This document shows, in pieces, positions 52,333 through 61,670 of a DNA stretch of 64,000 nucleotides (the first letter of the stretch is position 1; each line of letters begins with the position of its first letter). The notes beneath the pieces were generated by a model, which did not search any database, was not told the origin of the DNA, and saw only the letters and a list, made by a program, of their open reading frames with translations. The DNA comes from JAGRKR01 sp041397725 (GTDB lineage: Bacteria; Pseudomonadota; Alphaproteobacteria; Rhizobiales; Hyphomicrobiaceae): NCBI GenBank assembly GCA_041397725.1, contig JAWKVZ010000007.1:1-64000 (forward strand). Reading direction: 5' to 3'. Both the position numbers and the translations under genes were made by a program.

Positions 52333-53232
52333 ATGCTACGACTGACGCGTCGCACTGGTCTGCGCATCCTGGCGCTCTTCGCAACACTTCTCGCAAGCGC
52401 ATCGAGCCCTGGACTGGCCGACACCGGCAAGTCCGGACCCCAGGGACCCGAAATCCGCATCCAGCGCTGGCTGATCCCCATGCCGAAGGCGCAGGGGCGC
52501 GTGCTCGCCGCGACCGTCGCCCGCCCCCCCGGTGACGCGCCGGCGACCCTCGTCGTCATCAATCACGGCTCGCCACCGCGTGCGAGCGTACGGGCCTACA
52601 TGGTCGAGCCCCTATATCGCTTCGCGACCGAGTGGTTCGTGCGGCGCGGTCATGTCGTGGTTCTGCCGCTCAGACGCGGCTACGGCGTCACGGGCGGCAA
52701 CGGCCCGGAATTTCTCCACCGCTGCCGCGACGCCGACTACGTTCACTCGGGCAGAGCGGCCGCCCAAGACATCGACGCGACCATCGACTTCATGCAGCGC
52801 CAGCCGTTCGTGCGGCCCGGCTCGGTGATCGTCGTCGGGATCTCGGCCGGCGGATGGTCGACCATCGGCCACACCAGCCTCAATCGCAAAGACGTGCGCG
52901 TCGCCATCAATTTCGCCGGCGGGCGCGGCGGCTCGGCAAACCGCGAGAACCGCACCGTCTGCCAGCCGGACCGCCTCGTTTCGGCGGCGCGCGAGTTCGG
53001 TCGCACGGCACGCGTGCCGACGCTCTGGATCTACGCCGAGAACGACAGCTTCTTCAAACCCGCCCTCGCCAAGGCCATGCACAGTGCCTACGTCTCGGCA
53101 GGCGGCAACGCCGAGCTGCATCAGCTCGGACCGTTCGGCCGGGATGGCCATTCTCTGTTCGGTGCGAGGGACGGCCCGCGCATCTGGGGGCCGATCGTCT
53201 CCCGCTTTCTCGCCCGCCATGGCTTCAAATGA
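52333..53232 (+). CDS. Secreted alpha/beta hydrolase (dienelactone-hydrolase-like)
   Basis: A 299-residue protein with a signal peptide (LRILALFATLLASASSPGLA, about residues 9-29) and an alpha/beta hydrolase fold. The oxyanion segment is VVINHGSPP, the nucleophile elbow VVGISAGGWST (GxSxG serine), and a later IYAENDSFF gives the acid and GRDGHSLF the histidine. It likely acts in the periplasm on esters or peptides, but the substrate is unknown. It is divergent from the helicase, with only 43 nt between the assigned starts. Confidence 0.85.
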   Translation: MLRLTRRTGLRILALFATLLASASSPGLADTGKSGPQGPEIRIQRWLIPMPKAQGRVLAATVARPPGDAPATLVVINHGSPPRASVRAYMVEPLYRFATEWFVRRGHVVVLPLRRGYGVTGGNGPEFLHRCRDADYVHSGRAAAQDIDATIDFMQRQPFVRPGSVIVVGISAGGWSTIGHTSLNRKDVRVAINFAGGRGGSANRENRTVCQPDRLVSAAREFGRTARVPTLWIYAENDSFFKPALAKAMHSAYVSAGGNAELHQLGPFGRDGHSLFGARDGPRIWGPIVSRFLARHGFK

Positions 53233-53576
53233 CCTTCAACGCCCAGGTACGGGCGCGACGGCGCAACAAATACCGGATGAACTCTTTGATCTGGATAGAA
53301 GCCGACAAACCTTCCCAGACGAAAGGCATATGAAAGAACGAGCCGTTACAGTGCGAACGCTGAGATCGTGTTGGTGAGCGCCACGCGTTCTCTGGACCCA
53401 TCTCGGCTCGTGTCTCGGCTAACCCTGGGACACATCTTCCGATCACTACCACTCCGTAAACTAGAACGGCCGCTCTTCGGAGCGGCCGTCTTTTCTACTT
53501 GCGCGAGTCTCAGATTTGCTTGAGCCGCGGGCCAAGCGCGAGATCTCCTGGCGTGCCCTGCCGTTCTCTCCAGGAT
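53233..53576. other. Intergenic region with possible small RNA
   Basis: No convincing protein gene lies in these 344 nt. The stretch has lower GC than its surroundings (about 53250-53350), a local hairpin of type GTGTC...GACAC near 53411-53435 and a very strong terminator at 53466-53494, which is remote from the hydrolase stop at 53232. An independent small transcript of about 100-200 nt is possible; the hydrolase 3' UTR is the alternative. Confidence 0.3.
53466..53494 (+). terminator. Strong Rho-independent terminator with TTCG loop
   Basis: ACGGCCGCTC (53466-53475), tetraloop TTCG, and GAGCGGCCGT (53480-53489) form a perfect 10-bp stem, followed by CTTTTCT. It ends plus-strand transcripts before the convergent histidine kinase gene. 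Confidence 0.9.
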
Positions 53577-55004
53577 TCAGCCCGGCGGTGCCTGCCCCTC
53601 GGTCTGCTGTCGCGACTCGAATGGCGGCAAGGCGACGATCGCCAGCAACCCCTTGCCCTCGGCACTCGACCGCAGCTCGAGTTGGCCGCCGTGCCGCCGC
53701 GCGATTTCGTCGACGATCGACAGCCCGAGGCCGCAGCCGTCGCCGCGGGATTCGTCGAGACGGACAAACGGTCGCTTCACGGCTTCGAACTGTTCCGCCG
53801 GGACGCCTGGCCCGTCATCGCCGACAGCGAGCGTCCACCAGCCGTCTGCGGCGCGCTTTTCGATCTGCACGGTCACGTTCGATTTCGCCGGACAATACTC
53901 GATGGCGTTCTCGACCAGATTGACCAGCATCTCGGTGAGAAGTGTCGGGTTACCCGCGACATCCGCCTCCTCCGTGCGGCTTTCCAGTCCGAGATCGATG
54001 CCTTTGCGCAGCGCGCGCGGCACGAGATCGCGCAGCGTATCGCCAGCGACGGTGACGAGATCGACGGCACGATCCGTGCTGACGACGGTGAGTTGTGATT
54101 CACTGCGCGCCAACTGGAGAAGCTGACTGGCGAGCCGCGAGGCCTTGCGCGCGCCGCTTTGAACGCGTTCGAGCGCCTGGCGGGCCTCGGGCGTCGGGGC
54201 GCTGCGCAAGGCCATGTCGGTCGCGAGACTGAGTTCCGCGAGCGGTGTGCGCAATTGATGCGACGCCCTGGCAATGAAGCGATCCTGTTCCTCGATGCTG
54301 CCCTTCAACCGTGCGAACAGCTGGTTGAGCGCCTCGACCAGGTCCCTCAGCTCCTCGGGCAGATCATGGTCGATGGCGCGAAGGTCCTCGCGCGATCGCC
54401 GACGGATCGATTGACGCAAGCGCTGTAGCGGTCGCAGCGACAGGTGTATGCCGATCACGAGAAAGACAATCAGTCCGACGAGGATGACGACCTGGTAGAA
54501 AAACGAGCGGATGACCTCGCCCCGGACGCGCGCGCCGAGCAGCGCGTTCTCCCTGAACACCGCAATGTGCATGATGTCGCGGCCCGCTTCGGTCGCCACC
54601 TCGGTGGTGAGGGCGACGCCGCGCATGCTTACACCCTTGTGATCGACATCGAAGTAGCGGGGGTTGCCGGGCGCTGGCTTCTTCTCGGACGGCGGCTCCG
54701 GGAGATCGGCGTTGCCGATCGTATAGCCCGTGCTCGGCAGAGTCGCCTTGTACTCGATGCGCCCAGCAAACGTGGTGCGCAGCAGAGAAACGGTTGCGCG
54801 CGCAAGTTCTTGCCCGTCGAGGTCGGTCGCATGCTCACGCACGATGAGCGCGAAGGCCAGGAGCTGTCGATCGAAGGCCTCGCTCTGGCGGGCGTGCGTC
54901 GTCACGTAGATGTCGACCAGACGCACGCCCGTCACGAGGACGAACGGCACAATGATCCAGGCGAGCAGCGTTCTGTAGAGGGACTTCTTGAGCCAGTCGA
55001 TCAT
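53577..55004 (-). CDS. Sensor histidine kinase (TctE/QseC-like)
   Basis: A 475-residue membrane kinase. Membrane spans are at about residues 12-30 and 170-190, enclosing a periplasmic sensor of about 140 residues. HAMP-like linker (190-245), the phosphoacceptor H249 in ARASHQLRTPLAEL, N box LTEMLVNLVENAIEY, and G boxes VGDDGPGVP and GCGLGLSIVDEIARRHGG follow. Its ATG overlaps the stop of the response regulator gene (ATGA, 55001-55004). The sensor type resembles TctE, which senses tricarboxylates, but ligand is unproven. Confidence 0.92.
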   Translation of the reverse strand: MIDWLKKSLYRTLLAWIIVPFVLVTGVRLVDIYVTTHARQSEAFDRQLLAFALIVREHATDLDGQELARATVSLLRTTFAGRIEYKATLPSTGYTIGNADLPEPPSEKKPAPGNPRYFDVDHKGVSMRGVALTTEVATEAGRDIMHIAVFRENALLGARVRGEVIRSFFYQVVILVGLIVFLVIGIHLSLRPLQRLRQSIRRRSREDLRAIDHDLPEELRDLVEALNQLFARLKGSIEEQDRFIARASHQLRTPLAELSLATDMALRSAPTPEARQALERVQSGARKASRLASQLLQLARSESQLTVVSTDRAVDLVTVAGDTLRDLVPRALRKGIDLGLESRTEEADVAGNPTLLTEMLVNLVENAIEYCPAKSNVTVQIEKRAADGWWTLAVGDDGPGVPAEQFEAVKRPFVRLDESRGDGCGLGLSIVDEIARRHGGQLELRSSAEGKGLLAIVALPPFESRQQTEGQAPPG

Positions 55005-55663
55005 GCCTGCAGAAGATAGCCGAGACCGCGGATCGTGTTGATGGACACACCGGGATCTGTGATCTTCTTTCGCAGCCTGTGGACATAGAGCTCGATCGCC
55101 GCCGCACTGACCTCCTCGCCGAACGAGAACAAGTGCTCGATGATGCGATCCTTGCTCACGACGACATCGGGATTTCGCATCAGCACCTCGAGCACGTTGC
55201 GCTCGCGGGGCGTCAACGCCAGGGGCACGTCGTTCAACCAGACGGTGCGTGAGACCGTGTCGAGGCGCAGGGGACCGATCGAGATTTCCGGATTGTGCCG
55301 GACTCCGCCGCGCCGGAGCAGGGCGCGGGTGCGCGCCTCCAATTCCTCGAGATCGAAGGGCTTGGCCAGATAGTCGTCGGCGCCCAGATCGAGCCCGCGC
55401 ACGCGGTTCTCCGTGCCCGAGCGAGCCGAAAGGATCAGCACCGGCGCCCTCCCACCACGCTCACGATAGCGCCTCAGCACCTCGAGCCCGTCGAGGGCCG
55501 GTAGGTTGAGATCGAGGATCACGAGATCGAAACTCTGCGCGGCCAGCATGTCGTCCGCCATCTCGCCGTCCACGGCCGTGTCCACCGCATGCTCGAGACC
55601 GCGCATCGAGGCGCTCAGATCGGCCAGCAGGCTGGCATTATCCTCGACGATCAGAACTCGCAT
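55001..55663 (-). CDS. OmpR/PhoB-family response regulator
   Basis: A 220-residue two-domain regulator. The receiver starts MRVLIVEDN with D51 as phosphoacceptor in LVILDLNLPALDGLEVL and the lysine in DDYLAKPFDLEEL. The winged-helix output contains LTPRERNVLEVLMRNPDVVVSKDRIIEHLF and VHRLRKKI. ATG 55663 is the conserved start. It is upstream of, and coupled to, the histidine kinase gene. Confidence 0.95.
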   Translation of the reverse strand: MRVLIVEDNASLLADLSASMRGLEHAVDTAVDGEMADDMLAAQSFDLVILDLNLPALDGLEVLRRYRERGGRAPVLILSARSGTENRVRGLDLGADDYLAKPFDLEELEARTRALLRRGGVRHNPEISIGPLRLDTVSRTVWLNDVPLALTPRERNVLEVLMRNPDVVVSKDRIIEHLFSFGEEVSAAAIELYVHRLRKKITDPGVSINTIRGLGYLLQA

Positions 55664-55763
55664 GCTTCGGTTGTACCCCAAACGGTCCGCGGCAGGAAAC
55701 GCAGGGCTAACCGATCAAGCTTACAGTTTGCTTTCAATTCGGGGTTCGCCGCCATGCCACCGC

Positions 55764-56108
55764 TCAATAGCGGCGTGCGAGCAGCGCATCGATGTCGCGG
55801 TCCTGACTGTCCCGGCGCCGTTGCGGGTAATCCATGCGCACGCGCTCGGTGCTCCTCGTCTCTTCGACGGCGGGCTGACGGTCGAACACGAAGGTCGCGA
55901 CCAGTCGACCACCGAACTCGGCCTTGGTCTTGAAGACCTGCCAGGCCTCGCTGCCCTTCTTGCAGGTTTCCCCGTTGCGGTCGCAGAAGGTCAAGACCCA
56001 GGTCGTGCCAGACGAGAACGCGGAGATGACCTGAGCCTGACGATCTTTGTCCGTCGGCAGTATCGCCACGATCAGCGCCAACCAGAACGTCAACCTGAGC
56101 AGTCCCAT
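55764..56108 (-). CDS. DUF5330-like small exported or membrane-anchored protein
   Basis: A 114-residue protein with one N-terminal hydrophobic segment (LLRLTFWLALIVAIL) and a soluble part. TFCDRNGETCKKGSEAWQVFKTKAEFG (about residues 40-66) resembles the DUF5330 pattern of two cysteines seven residues apart, followed by a conserved aromatic/acidic stretch. The C-terminal 35 residues are charged. Function is unknown. It stands alone, upstream of the two-component genes on the same strand. Confidence 0.68.
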   Translation of the reverse strand: MGLLRLTFWLALIVAILPTDKDRQAQVISAFSSGTTWVLTFCDRNGETCKKGSEAWQVFKTKAEFGGRLVATFVFDRQPAVEETRSTERVRMDYPQRRRDSQDRDIDALLARRY

Positions 56109-56358
56109 CGCGCCGCCTCCTTTTCGACCGGCTCGCTTGCTTCCAGTGGTTTATACGCGTCAATCAATGAGATCGCGTTGAACGGGGCGGTCACATCCGA
56201 AGCAGTTTGGCGACGTCTTGTTAAGGTCTCGCGCCCGCCGCCGAGGTCGACGCCCGAACGGCGACAGGACCGCCCGAGATCGACCCGCCGCTTCAAGGAT
56301 CGTTAAGCTTGAACACGCACACTTCCCTCAGTCGGAAGCGGAACGGGAGCCGTGTTGC

Positions 56359-57741
56359 GTGACTTCGGAAATCGCCTCGTTTGTTGCTGGCGTGCGCACC
56401 TGGATTGATCGGCTCGCGAGCGCTCCTGCCCACCTCACCGCTTCCGCCCGCCGGACAAACGACCTGGCGAGCGGCCGTCCGCTGGTGGCACACGCCATCG
56501 CCTCACTGATCGCCTGCGGCGCTCTCGTATCGCAGCTTGGCGGCGTCGCTGCTCCGCCCCTTCCTCATCTCATCGTCAGCGGCTTCGTCTCGTTGTGGGC
56601 GGCGCTGGCGCTCACGTCGGCGTTCGGCGGCCGGTCCGCCATCTCGAACGTCATGACCACGGCTGCGAGCCTCGTGCTCGTGACCTACGTTGCCGCGCAC
56701 ACGAGCGGGCTCACCTCGCCGCTCGTGATCTGGATCCCGCTCATCCTGCTCGAGTTCGTCGGCACCGGCGCCCGCCGATCCTGGACGATCGCCGCGGGTC
56801 TCGGCGTCGCTGCGGTGATAGCCCTGGCGCTGATCGGCCCCGCGCTCGTCGCGACACCCGCCACGACCATGCCCGCCCTCGCCCTCGTCAGCACTCTCGG
56901 CGCGCTCGCATGCGCTCTGGCGCTGGCAGTCCCCGCGACGCGACGCCAGCCGTCCTCGCACGCGCTCACCCCACCGGCAAACAGCGCGCCGCCGGCCGCC
57001 ACGACGGCGGAGCAAACCCTGCATCTGGCGCGCATGAGCCACGAGCTGCGCACCCCGCTCAACGCCATCGTCGGCTTCGCCGAGCTGATGCATCGCGATC
57101 TCGCCCTGAAGCCGGACGAGCTCAGGAACGCCGAGTACAGCCGCATCATCCGCGAGAGCAGCCAGCATGTCCTCGCCATCGCCAACGACCTGCTCGACCA
57201 TTCACGCCTGGAGGCGGGCAGCGTCTCACTGTGCCGCGAGACCTGCCATCTCGAGCCGATCGTGAAAGGCGCCATCGACACCGTCGGACCGATCGCGGCG
57301 GCGCGCTCGATCACCATCTCGCATCTTCGCCGACCCACACTGCCGACCGTGACCGCCGACAAGCGCGCCGTGCTGCAGATGCTGCTCAACCTGCTGTCGA
57401 ACGCCATAAAGTTCAGCGAGACCGGGGGGCGTATCGACGTCGTGATGCGCACGAGCGGCGCCATGATCGAGATCGCAGTCAGGGACCGTGGCATCGGCAT
57501 GGCCGCCGACGACGTGCGCAAGATCGGCACGGCGTATCTCCAGACGGATGCCTCGCGGCGCGACGGCCGCGACGGCGCCGGGCTCGGGCTTAGCGTCGTC
57601 AAGGGACTGGTCGAGCTGCACGGCGGGCGGCTCGTGATCGCCAGCCGCCCGGGCCTGGGAACCATCGCAACGCTGAGCCTGCCGGTCGACACGGAGCAGC
57701 AGTCCGAGTCTGCCACGCAGCCGCTGCGCACCGCAGCCTAG
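56359..57741 (+). CDS. Membrane sensor histidine kinase (PleC/DivJ-like core)
   Basis: About 460 residues. Several hydrophobic helices (about residues 50-195) form a membrane sensor without an obvious periplasmic domain. A Pro/Ala linker leads to a HisKA domain with H228 in RMSHELRTPLNAIVGFAELM, N box LQMLLNLLSNAIKFSE, and G boxes VRDRGIGMA and GAGLGLSVVKGLVELHGG. This core resembles the alphaproteobacterial cell-cycle kinases PleC/DivJ, though assignment to either is not possible by eye. GTG 56359 is preferred (GGGAG upstream); no partner regulator gene is adjacent. A CtrA-type box follows in the next gap. Confidence 0.84.
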   Translation: MTSEIASFVAGVRTWIDRLASAPAHLTASARRTNDLASGRPLVAHAIASLIACGALVSQLGGVAAPPLPHLIVSGFVSLWAALALTSAFGGRSAISNVMTTAASLVLVTYVAAHTSGLTSPLVIWIPLILLEFVGTGARRSWTIAAGLGVAAVIALALIGPALVATPATTMPALALVSTLGALACALALAVPATRRQPSSHALTPPANSAPPAATTAEQTLHLARMSHELRTPLNAIVGFAELMHRDLALKPDELRNAEYSRIIRESSQHVLAIANDLLDHSRLEAGSVSLCRETCHLEPIVKGAIDTVGPIAAARSITISHLRRPTLPTVTADKRAVLQMLLNLLSNAIKFSETGGRIDVVMRTSGAMIEIAVRDRGIGMAADDVRKIGTAYLQTDASRRDGRDGAGLGLSVVKGLVELHGGRLVIASRPGLGTIATLSLPVDTEQQSESATQPLRTAA

Positions 57742-57821
57742 CCCGCGCCCAACCGGCGGGACGGCGCGATGCGCTGGCGCCGCTAACGCCGACCGCACCC
57801 TAGGACCGCCCCCGGACGAAG

Positions 57822-57836
57822 TTAACCCGACGTTAG
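57822..57836. promoter_or_regulatory. Candidate CtrA-binding box TTAA-N7-TTAG
   Basis: TTAA (57822-57825) and TTAG (57833-57836) with 7 nt between them match the CtrA consensus except for the last base. It is 59 nt upstream of the peptidoglycan-binding protein gene. Confidence 0.4.
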
Positions 57837-57894
57837 CGATACCTGAGCCAGCGTCATCGTGGCGATCGCTGACGAGCGAAGGTGGGGAGCCGAC

Positions 57895-58677
57895 ATGACG
57901 CCACTGAAGGCAAGGCTGTTACTGGGTGCGGTCTTCGGACTGATCGGCGGCGTCGCGGCGAACGCTCTTTTCCTCCAGTCTGACCGGCACGGCACGACGA
58001 CACTGCGCTCGATCGCACTCGGCAAGCCCTCTCCGGGCGCCCGCCCCGAGAGCCCGCCTCGCTCGGGCGATTGGGTGACGCGCCTCAAGAGCCCGGTGAC
58101 TGCGCCCAAGCCGGGCTCCCCCGAGCCCGCACCCAGGCGCATGGCCGCCGCCAACCCACGGCCCACGGGGAAGCTATCGCCCGACTCGAGCAAGCTGCCA
58201 GCAGCCGGCCCGCATATCCTCGAGCCTGCCGGACCGCGCACCGTGCGCGCCGTGCAACGCGAGCTGTCCGCCCGCGGCTATGCGCCGGGCGAGAGCGACG
58301 GCGTCATCGGTCTCATGACCCGCGCCGCCATCATGGCCTACCAGCACGACAACGGCCTGCCACTGACGGCTGAACCGAGCGAGGAGCTGCTGCGCCACAT
58401 CATCCTCGGCCGCTCGCTGTCGGCGCCGATCAGCCTGCCGAGCCAAGGCGAGCAGATCCACGTCGATATGGTCGTCCGCGTCGTCCAGCGAGCGCTCGCC
58501 TCGCTCGGCTACTACACGGCCCGGATCGACGGCCGCCTCAACGAGACGACGACCCGTGCCATTCGCGAGTTCGAGCTCGACCAGAAACGCGAGCCGAAGC
58601 AGCGCATTTCCGGTCAGCTCATCGCCGCACTCGGCCGCGCGACGGGATCGCCGCTGACCGTGCCTGCCGGGCGCTGA
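57895..58677 (+). CDS. Membrane-anchored protein with two peptidoglycan-binding domains
   Basis: A 260-residue protein with one N-terminal span (LLLGAVFGLIGGVAANALFL, about residues 9-28), a Pro-rich periplasmic linker (40-110) and two PG_binding_1-type repeats. The first is VRAVQRELSARGYAPGESDGVIGLMTRAAIMAYQ, the second VRVVQRALASLGYYTARIDGRLNETTTRAIREFE. It probably attaches to peptidoglycan in the periplasm. ATG 57895 has a GGGGAG ribosome site. A possible CtrA box upstream and a kinase gene before it suggest cell-cycle-linked expression (inference). Confidence 0.85.
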   Translation: MTPLKARLLLGAVFGLIGGVAANALFLQSDRHGTTTLRSIALGKPSPGARPESPPRSGDWVTRLKSPVTAPKPGSPEPAPRRMAAANPRPTGKLSPDSSKLPAAGPHILEPAGPRTVRAVQRELSARGYAPGESDGVIGLMTRAAIMAYQHDNGLPLTAEPSEELLRHIILGRSLSAPISLPSQGEQIHVDMVVRVVQRALASLGYYTARIDGRLNETTTRAIREFELDQKREPKQRISGQLIAALGRATGSPLTVPAGR

Positions 58678-58767
58678 GCCACGCCCGGAGATGACGGGGT
58701 TGTGTCGGTGGCGGGTCCGCGCGCATGATGCGGCGCGCCCGCCCATCACTCACGAGGCAATCCGTTC

Positions 58768-59763
58768 ATGAAGCTCTCGGTCCTCGACCAGTCGCCCATC
58801 ATCGGCGATGCCACACCGTCCACGGCGATCCACTCGACCATCGAGCTCGCCCGCATCGCCGATCGCCTCGGCTATCATCGCTTCTGGCTGGCGGAGCACC
58901 ATGCCTTGCGCGGCCTCGCGGACGCCAGCCCCGAGATCCTGCTGGCGCGCATCGGCTGCGAGACGACACGCATCCGCATCGGCACCGGCGGCATCATGCT
59001 GCCCTACTACTCGACCTTCAAGATCGCCGAGCAGTTCAAGATGCTGGAGGCGCTCTACCCCGGCCGGGTCGATCTCGGCGTCGGACGAGCGCCGGGCGGC
59101 CATCCGCGCACGGCCCGCGTGCTCTTCGACGGCCGGCCCATCGGCGGTGAGGAGGATTTCGTCCGCCAGCTCGCGGAGCTGTCCGCGATCTACAAGGGCA
59201 CCGTACCCGAAGGCCACCCGCTGCATGGCCAGATCGTCAACCCACTGGGTCCAACCGCGCCCGAGCTCTGGGTGCTCGGCTCGAGCACCGGTGGTGCGGC
59301 GTTCGCCAGCCATCTCGGCATGCGCTACGCCTACGCCAATTTCATCAATCCACACGGCGGCGCACGCGTTGCTGCCGCCTATCGCCAGCATTTCCAGCCG
59401 GGACACGAGCCCAAGCCGCACATGGCCGTGGCGGTGCTCGCCGTCTGCGCCGAGTCGGATGCGCAGGCCGAGCTGATCGAGCGCGCCATCTGTCTGAGGT
59501 GGGTCAACACGGCCTATGGTCGCGAGACGCCCGTGCCGACACTCGAGCAAGCCGCGCAACACCAGTTCTCGCCGGAGGAGCTGTCCATCGCCTCTCGCGA
59601 GCGGCCACGCGCCATCCTCGGCACGGTCGAGCGGGTCGCCGACGAGATCCGTGCGATCCAGGCGGCCTTCGAGGCAGACGAGGTGATCGTCGTCTCGATG
59701 GCGCCATCCTACGAGTTGCGCAAAGCTACCATCGAGCAACTGGCCAAGGCCTTCTCGCTCTGA
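58768..59763 (+). CDS. LLM-class (luciferase-like) flavin-dependent oxidoreductase
   Basis: A 331-residue TIM-barrel monooxygenase-like protein of the LLM/F420-FMN superfamily, MsnO8/YhbW-type. Signature segments are LSVLDQSPI at the start, HRFWLAEHHAL, RIRIGTGGIMLPYYSTFKIAEQFKMLEALYPGRVDLGVGRAPGG and a later WVLGSSTGGAAFASHLG. Substrate unknown. It stands alone on the plus strand after the peptidoglycan-binding gene and ends 24 nt from a convergent unknown gene. Confidence 0.9.
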   Translation: MKLSVLDQSPIIGDATPSTAIHSTIELARIADRLGYHRFWLAEHHALRGLADASPEILLARIGCETTRIRIGTGGIMLPYYSTFKIAEQFKMLEALYPGRVDLGVGRAPGGHPRTARVLFDGRPIGGEEDFVRQLAELSAIYKGTVPEGHPLHGQIVNPLGPTAPELWVLGSSTGGAAFASHLGMRYAYANFINPHGGARVAAAYRQHFQPGHEPKPHMAVAVLAVCAESDAQAELIERAICLRWVNTAYGRETPVPTLEQAAQHQFSPEELSIASRERPRAILGTVERVADEIRAIQAAFEADEVIVVSMAPSYELRKATIEQLAKAFSL

Positions 59764-59786
59764 GACCAGCAGTACCGGCCCGCGGC

Positions 59787-60482
59787 TCAGCCGGGCCGGC
59801 CCCACAGCCGGCGGCCGAGCTGCAACAGCCAGGCCCGCGCGCGTGCGAGCAGCGGCCTGAGCACCAGCGCCAGGCGCAGCCTCAGCGACCGGGCGCTCTC
59901 GGCGAGCCAGCGATAAGCCGCGCTCGACCGCAGCCAGGTCTTGAATTCGCGCAAGGTCAGCTTCGCCCAGCGCTCCAGGGCCAGCCAGCGATCGTCGAAC
60001 CACGCCAGCACAGCGCTCATCCGCGCCAGCGGACGCAGGATATCCCAGGTTCCCTTGACGAAGATGGCGCTGACGAATTTCGCGGCGACCAGCCCGCCGC
60101 CCGCATAAAGCGGCCGCGTCACCAGAAGGGCCGCGAAATAGAGCTTCGCCGGGATCAACAGCAGCCCAGGTACGATGATGAATGGCAGCGTCGCGAACGG
60201 CGTCGCCTGCCGCACCCAGCCGCTCGGGTGGCGCATGCCGTGCCGGCGCAGGGCGTTGCGCATGGTCTTGACGGCGTTGAAGTACCAGGCGAGCGGCGCC
60301 AGATAGCGGGCGAGCCGCCGCACCGAGGCGAGCGCCTCATCCAGCAGGAAATAGAGCGCCGCCAGGACGTAGGCCGTCGCCCGGCCGGCAGCGCGCAGCA
60401 GGCGCCGCAGCGCGCCCCACGCCCCACCCGGACCGGCGGCGGGCGGCTCGGATGCCGGATCTGGCACAGGTCGATCACTCAC
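59787..60482 (-). CDS. Unrecognised basic, helical, probably membrane-associated protein
   Basis: A 231-residue protein with no family that I recognise. It is rich in Arg, Leu and Ala, with hydrophobic stretches (ATAYVLAALYFLLDEAL near 35-51 and FATLPFIIVPGLLLIPAKLYFAALLV near 95-120) that could be membrane helices, and a strongly basic amphipathic C terminus. Initiation at ATG 60482 looks reasonable. The codon use matches neighbours, but high GC makes open frames common here, so reality is moderately supported. Confidence 0.6.
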   Translation of the reverse strand: MSDRPVPDPASEPPAAGPGGAWGALRRLLRAAGRATAYVLAALYFLLDEALASVRRLARYLAPLAWYFNAVKTMRNALRRHGMRHPSGWVRQATPFATLPFIIVPGLLLIPAKLYFAALLVTRPLYAGGGLVAAKFVSAIFVKGTWDILRPLARMSAVLAWFDDRWLALERWAKLTLREFKTWLRSSAAYRWLAESARSLRLRLALVLRPLLARARAWLLQLGRRLWGRPG

Positions 60483-60577
60483 CTGGACGACACCTCAGTC
60501 GCGCGGGCCACTGCACGTATCCGGCAGTCTAAGCTTGCCACACGCTGGCGCGGAAGGACGAACCCGAACGAGGGTGA

Positions 60578-61606
60578 CTATTCGACCGCGGTGACGCGGT
60601 AGCCCGCGGCGCGCAGCGTCGCCACGAGGCCGTCGTCACCCACGAGATGCAATGCGCCAACGGCGATGAAGGCGCCGCCCTGCGCCAGGATGGGTAGCGC
60701 CGCATCGTGCATCCGGCGATTGCGCACGGTCAGGAGCTGGTGCTTGAAGGCGGCGAGCGACACTGGCCCGACCTTGGCCTCGCGCGCCAGCACGCGCTGC
60801 AACGGCCAGGCGGCCGCGATTTCCCGCTTCAGATAGAGCTGAACGATCGTCTCCATCATATCGTCGAGGCGCGGATAGAGCTTCACCGCCACCCGCAGCA
60901 TGGACACCTGATCGGTCATGGGCACGGCCGCCATGGCGCGCAACTGATCCTCGATGGTCTCCAGACCGACAACCGGGCGCCCGCTCTTGCGTGCCAGCTC
61001 GCCGATGCGGCCATCGACGGTCGCGATCCCCTTCGCCACGCGCTGCTGCTCGCAATGGGAGAGAGACATCATCGACATGATGACCCAGGGCTGGAAGGCT
61101 GCGGCCGCCTCACCGGGCACGCCCGAGCGTTGCAGCACGGCCTTGACGGTCGCGAACTCGGAGCTGTCGACGAGCTGGTCGAGCCGCTTGCCGTCGCGGA
61201 GCAGGAGCAGGGAGCTGAGCTTGGCCATGGCCTTGGCGATGGCCTCGGGGGCGAAGTCCGCCACCTCGAGCACGACCCGCTTGGACCCTTCGATGGCCGC
61301 CAGCACCCGCGGCGAGAAGCTGGTCACACGCGTATCGGTCAGATGGATGGTTCCGAACAGGTGGGAGACAGCCACACCATCGCGCTCGATCCGCCACAAC
61401 AGCGCCTTGCCGTTGGCCGTCCGGTCCCGCTCGACGGCGATCTCCTTGTGCTGCTCCGGCGCACGCTTGGCCATCTCCGTCATCATGTCGGCGCCACGGC
61501 ATTCGCCGGGCTCGCGCGCATTGGCCGGACCTGCGAACAGCGCCGCCAGCAGCAGCACCACGATCAGCAAGATGTGGAATTCCCCGAGCACTCTCGAACG
61601 CAGCAC
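60578..61606 (-). CDS. TraB/GumN family protein
   Basis: A 342-residue exported protein with signal peptide (ILLIVVLLLAALFAGPANA, about residues 12-30). TraB/GumN domain motifs are present: SHLFGTIHLTDTRV (two conserved histidine-type positions, as in the GxxHxT motif), RVVLEVADF, GRPVVGLETIEDQLRAM and, near the C terminus, FIAVGALHLVGDDGLVATLRAAGYRVT with the second GxxH. Members have a metal-dependent hydrolase-like fold of unsettled role. A candidate CtrA box lies 65 nt upstream. Confidence 0.88.
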   Translation of the reverse strand: MLRSRVLGEFHILLIVVLLLAALFAGPANAREPGECRGADMMTEMAKRAPEQHKEIAVERDRTANGKALLWRIERDGVAVSHLFGTIHLTDTRVTSFSPRVLAAIEGSKRVVLEVADFAPEAIAKAMAKLSSLLLLRDGKRLDQLVDSSEFATVKAVLQRSGVPGEAAAAFQPWVIMSMMSLSHCEQQRVAKGIATVDGRIGELARKSGRPVVGLETIEDQLRAMAAVPMTDQVSMLRVAVKLYPRLDDMMETIVQLYLKREIAAAWPLQRVLAREAKVGPVSLAAFKHQLLTVRNRRMHDAALPILAQGGAFIAVGALHLVGDDGLVATLRAAGYRVTAVE

Positions 61607-61670
61607 GTGCGGCCTCCATCCTTCGATCGCGACGGCAGAAATCGTTGCCGATCTCTTACGGTGCTCTCGC

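Noticed and set aside
53225..53452. Small frames in the gap after the secreted hydrolase
   Set aside because: No start with a ribosome site and no conserved-looking composition; a non-coding interpretation is simpler.
54444..55019. Plus-strand frame opposite the sensor kinase
   Set aside because: Lies antisense to the kinase N terminus; no domain and no ribosome site.
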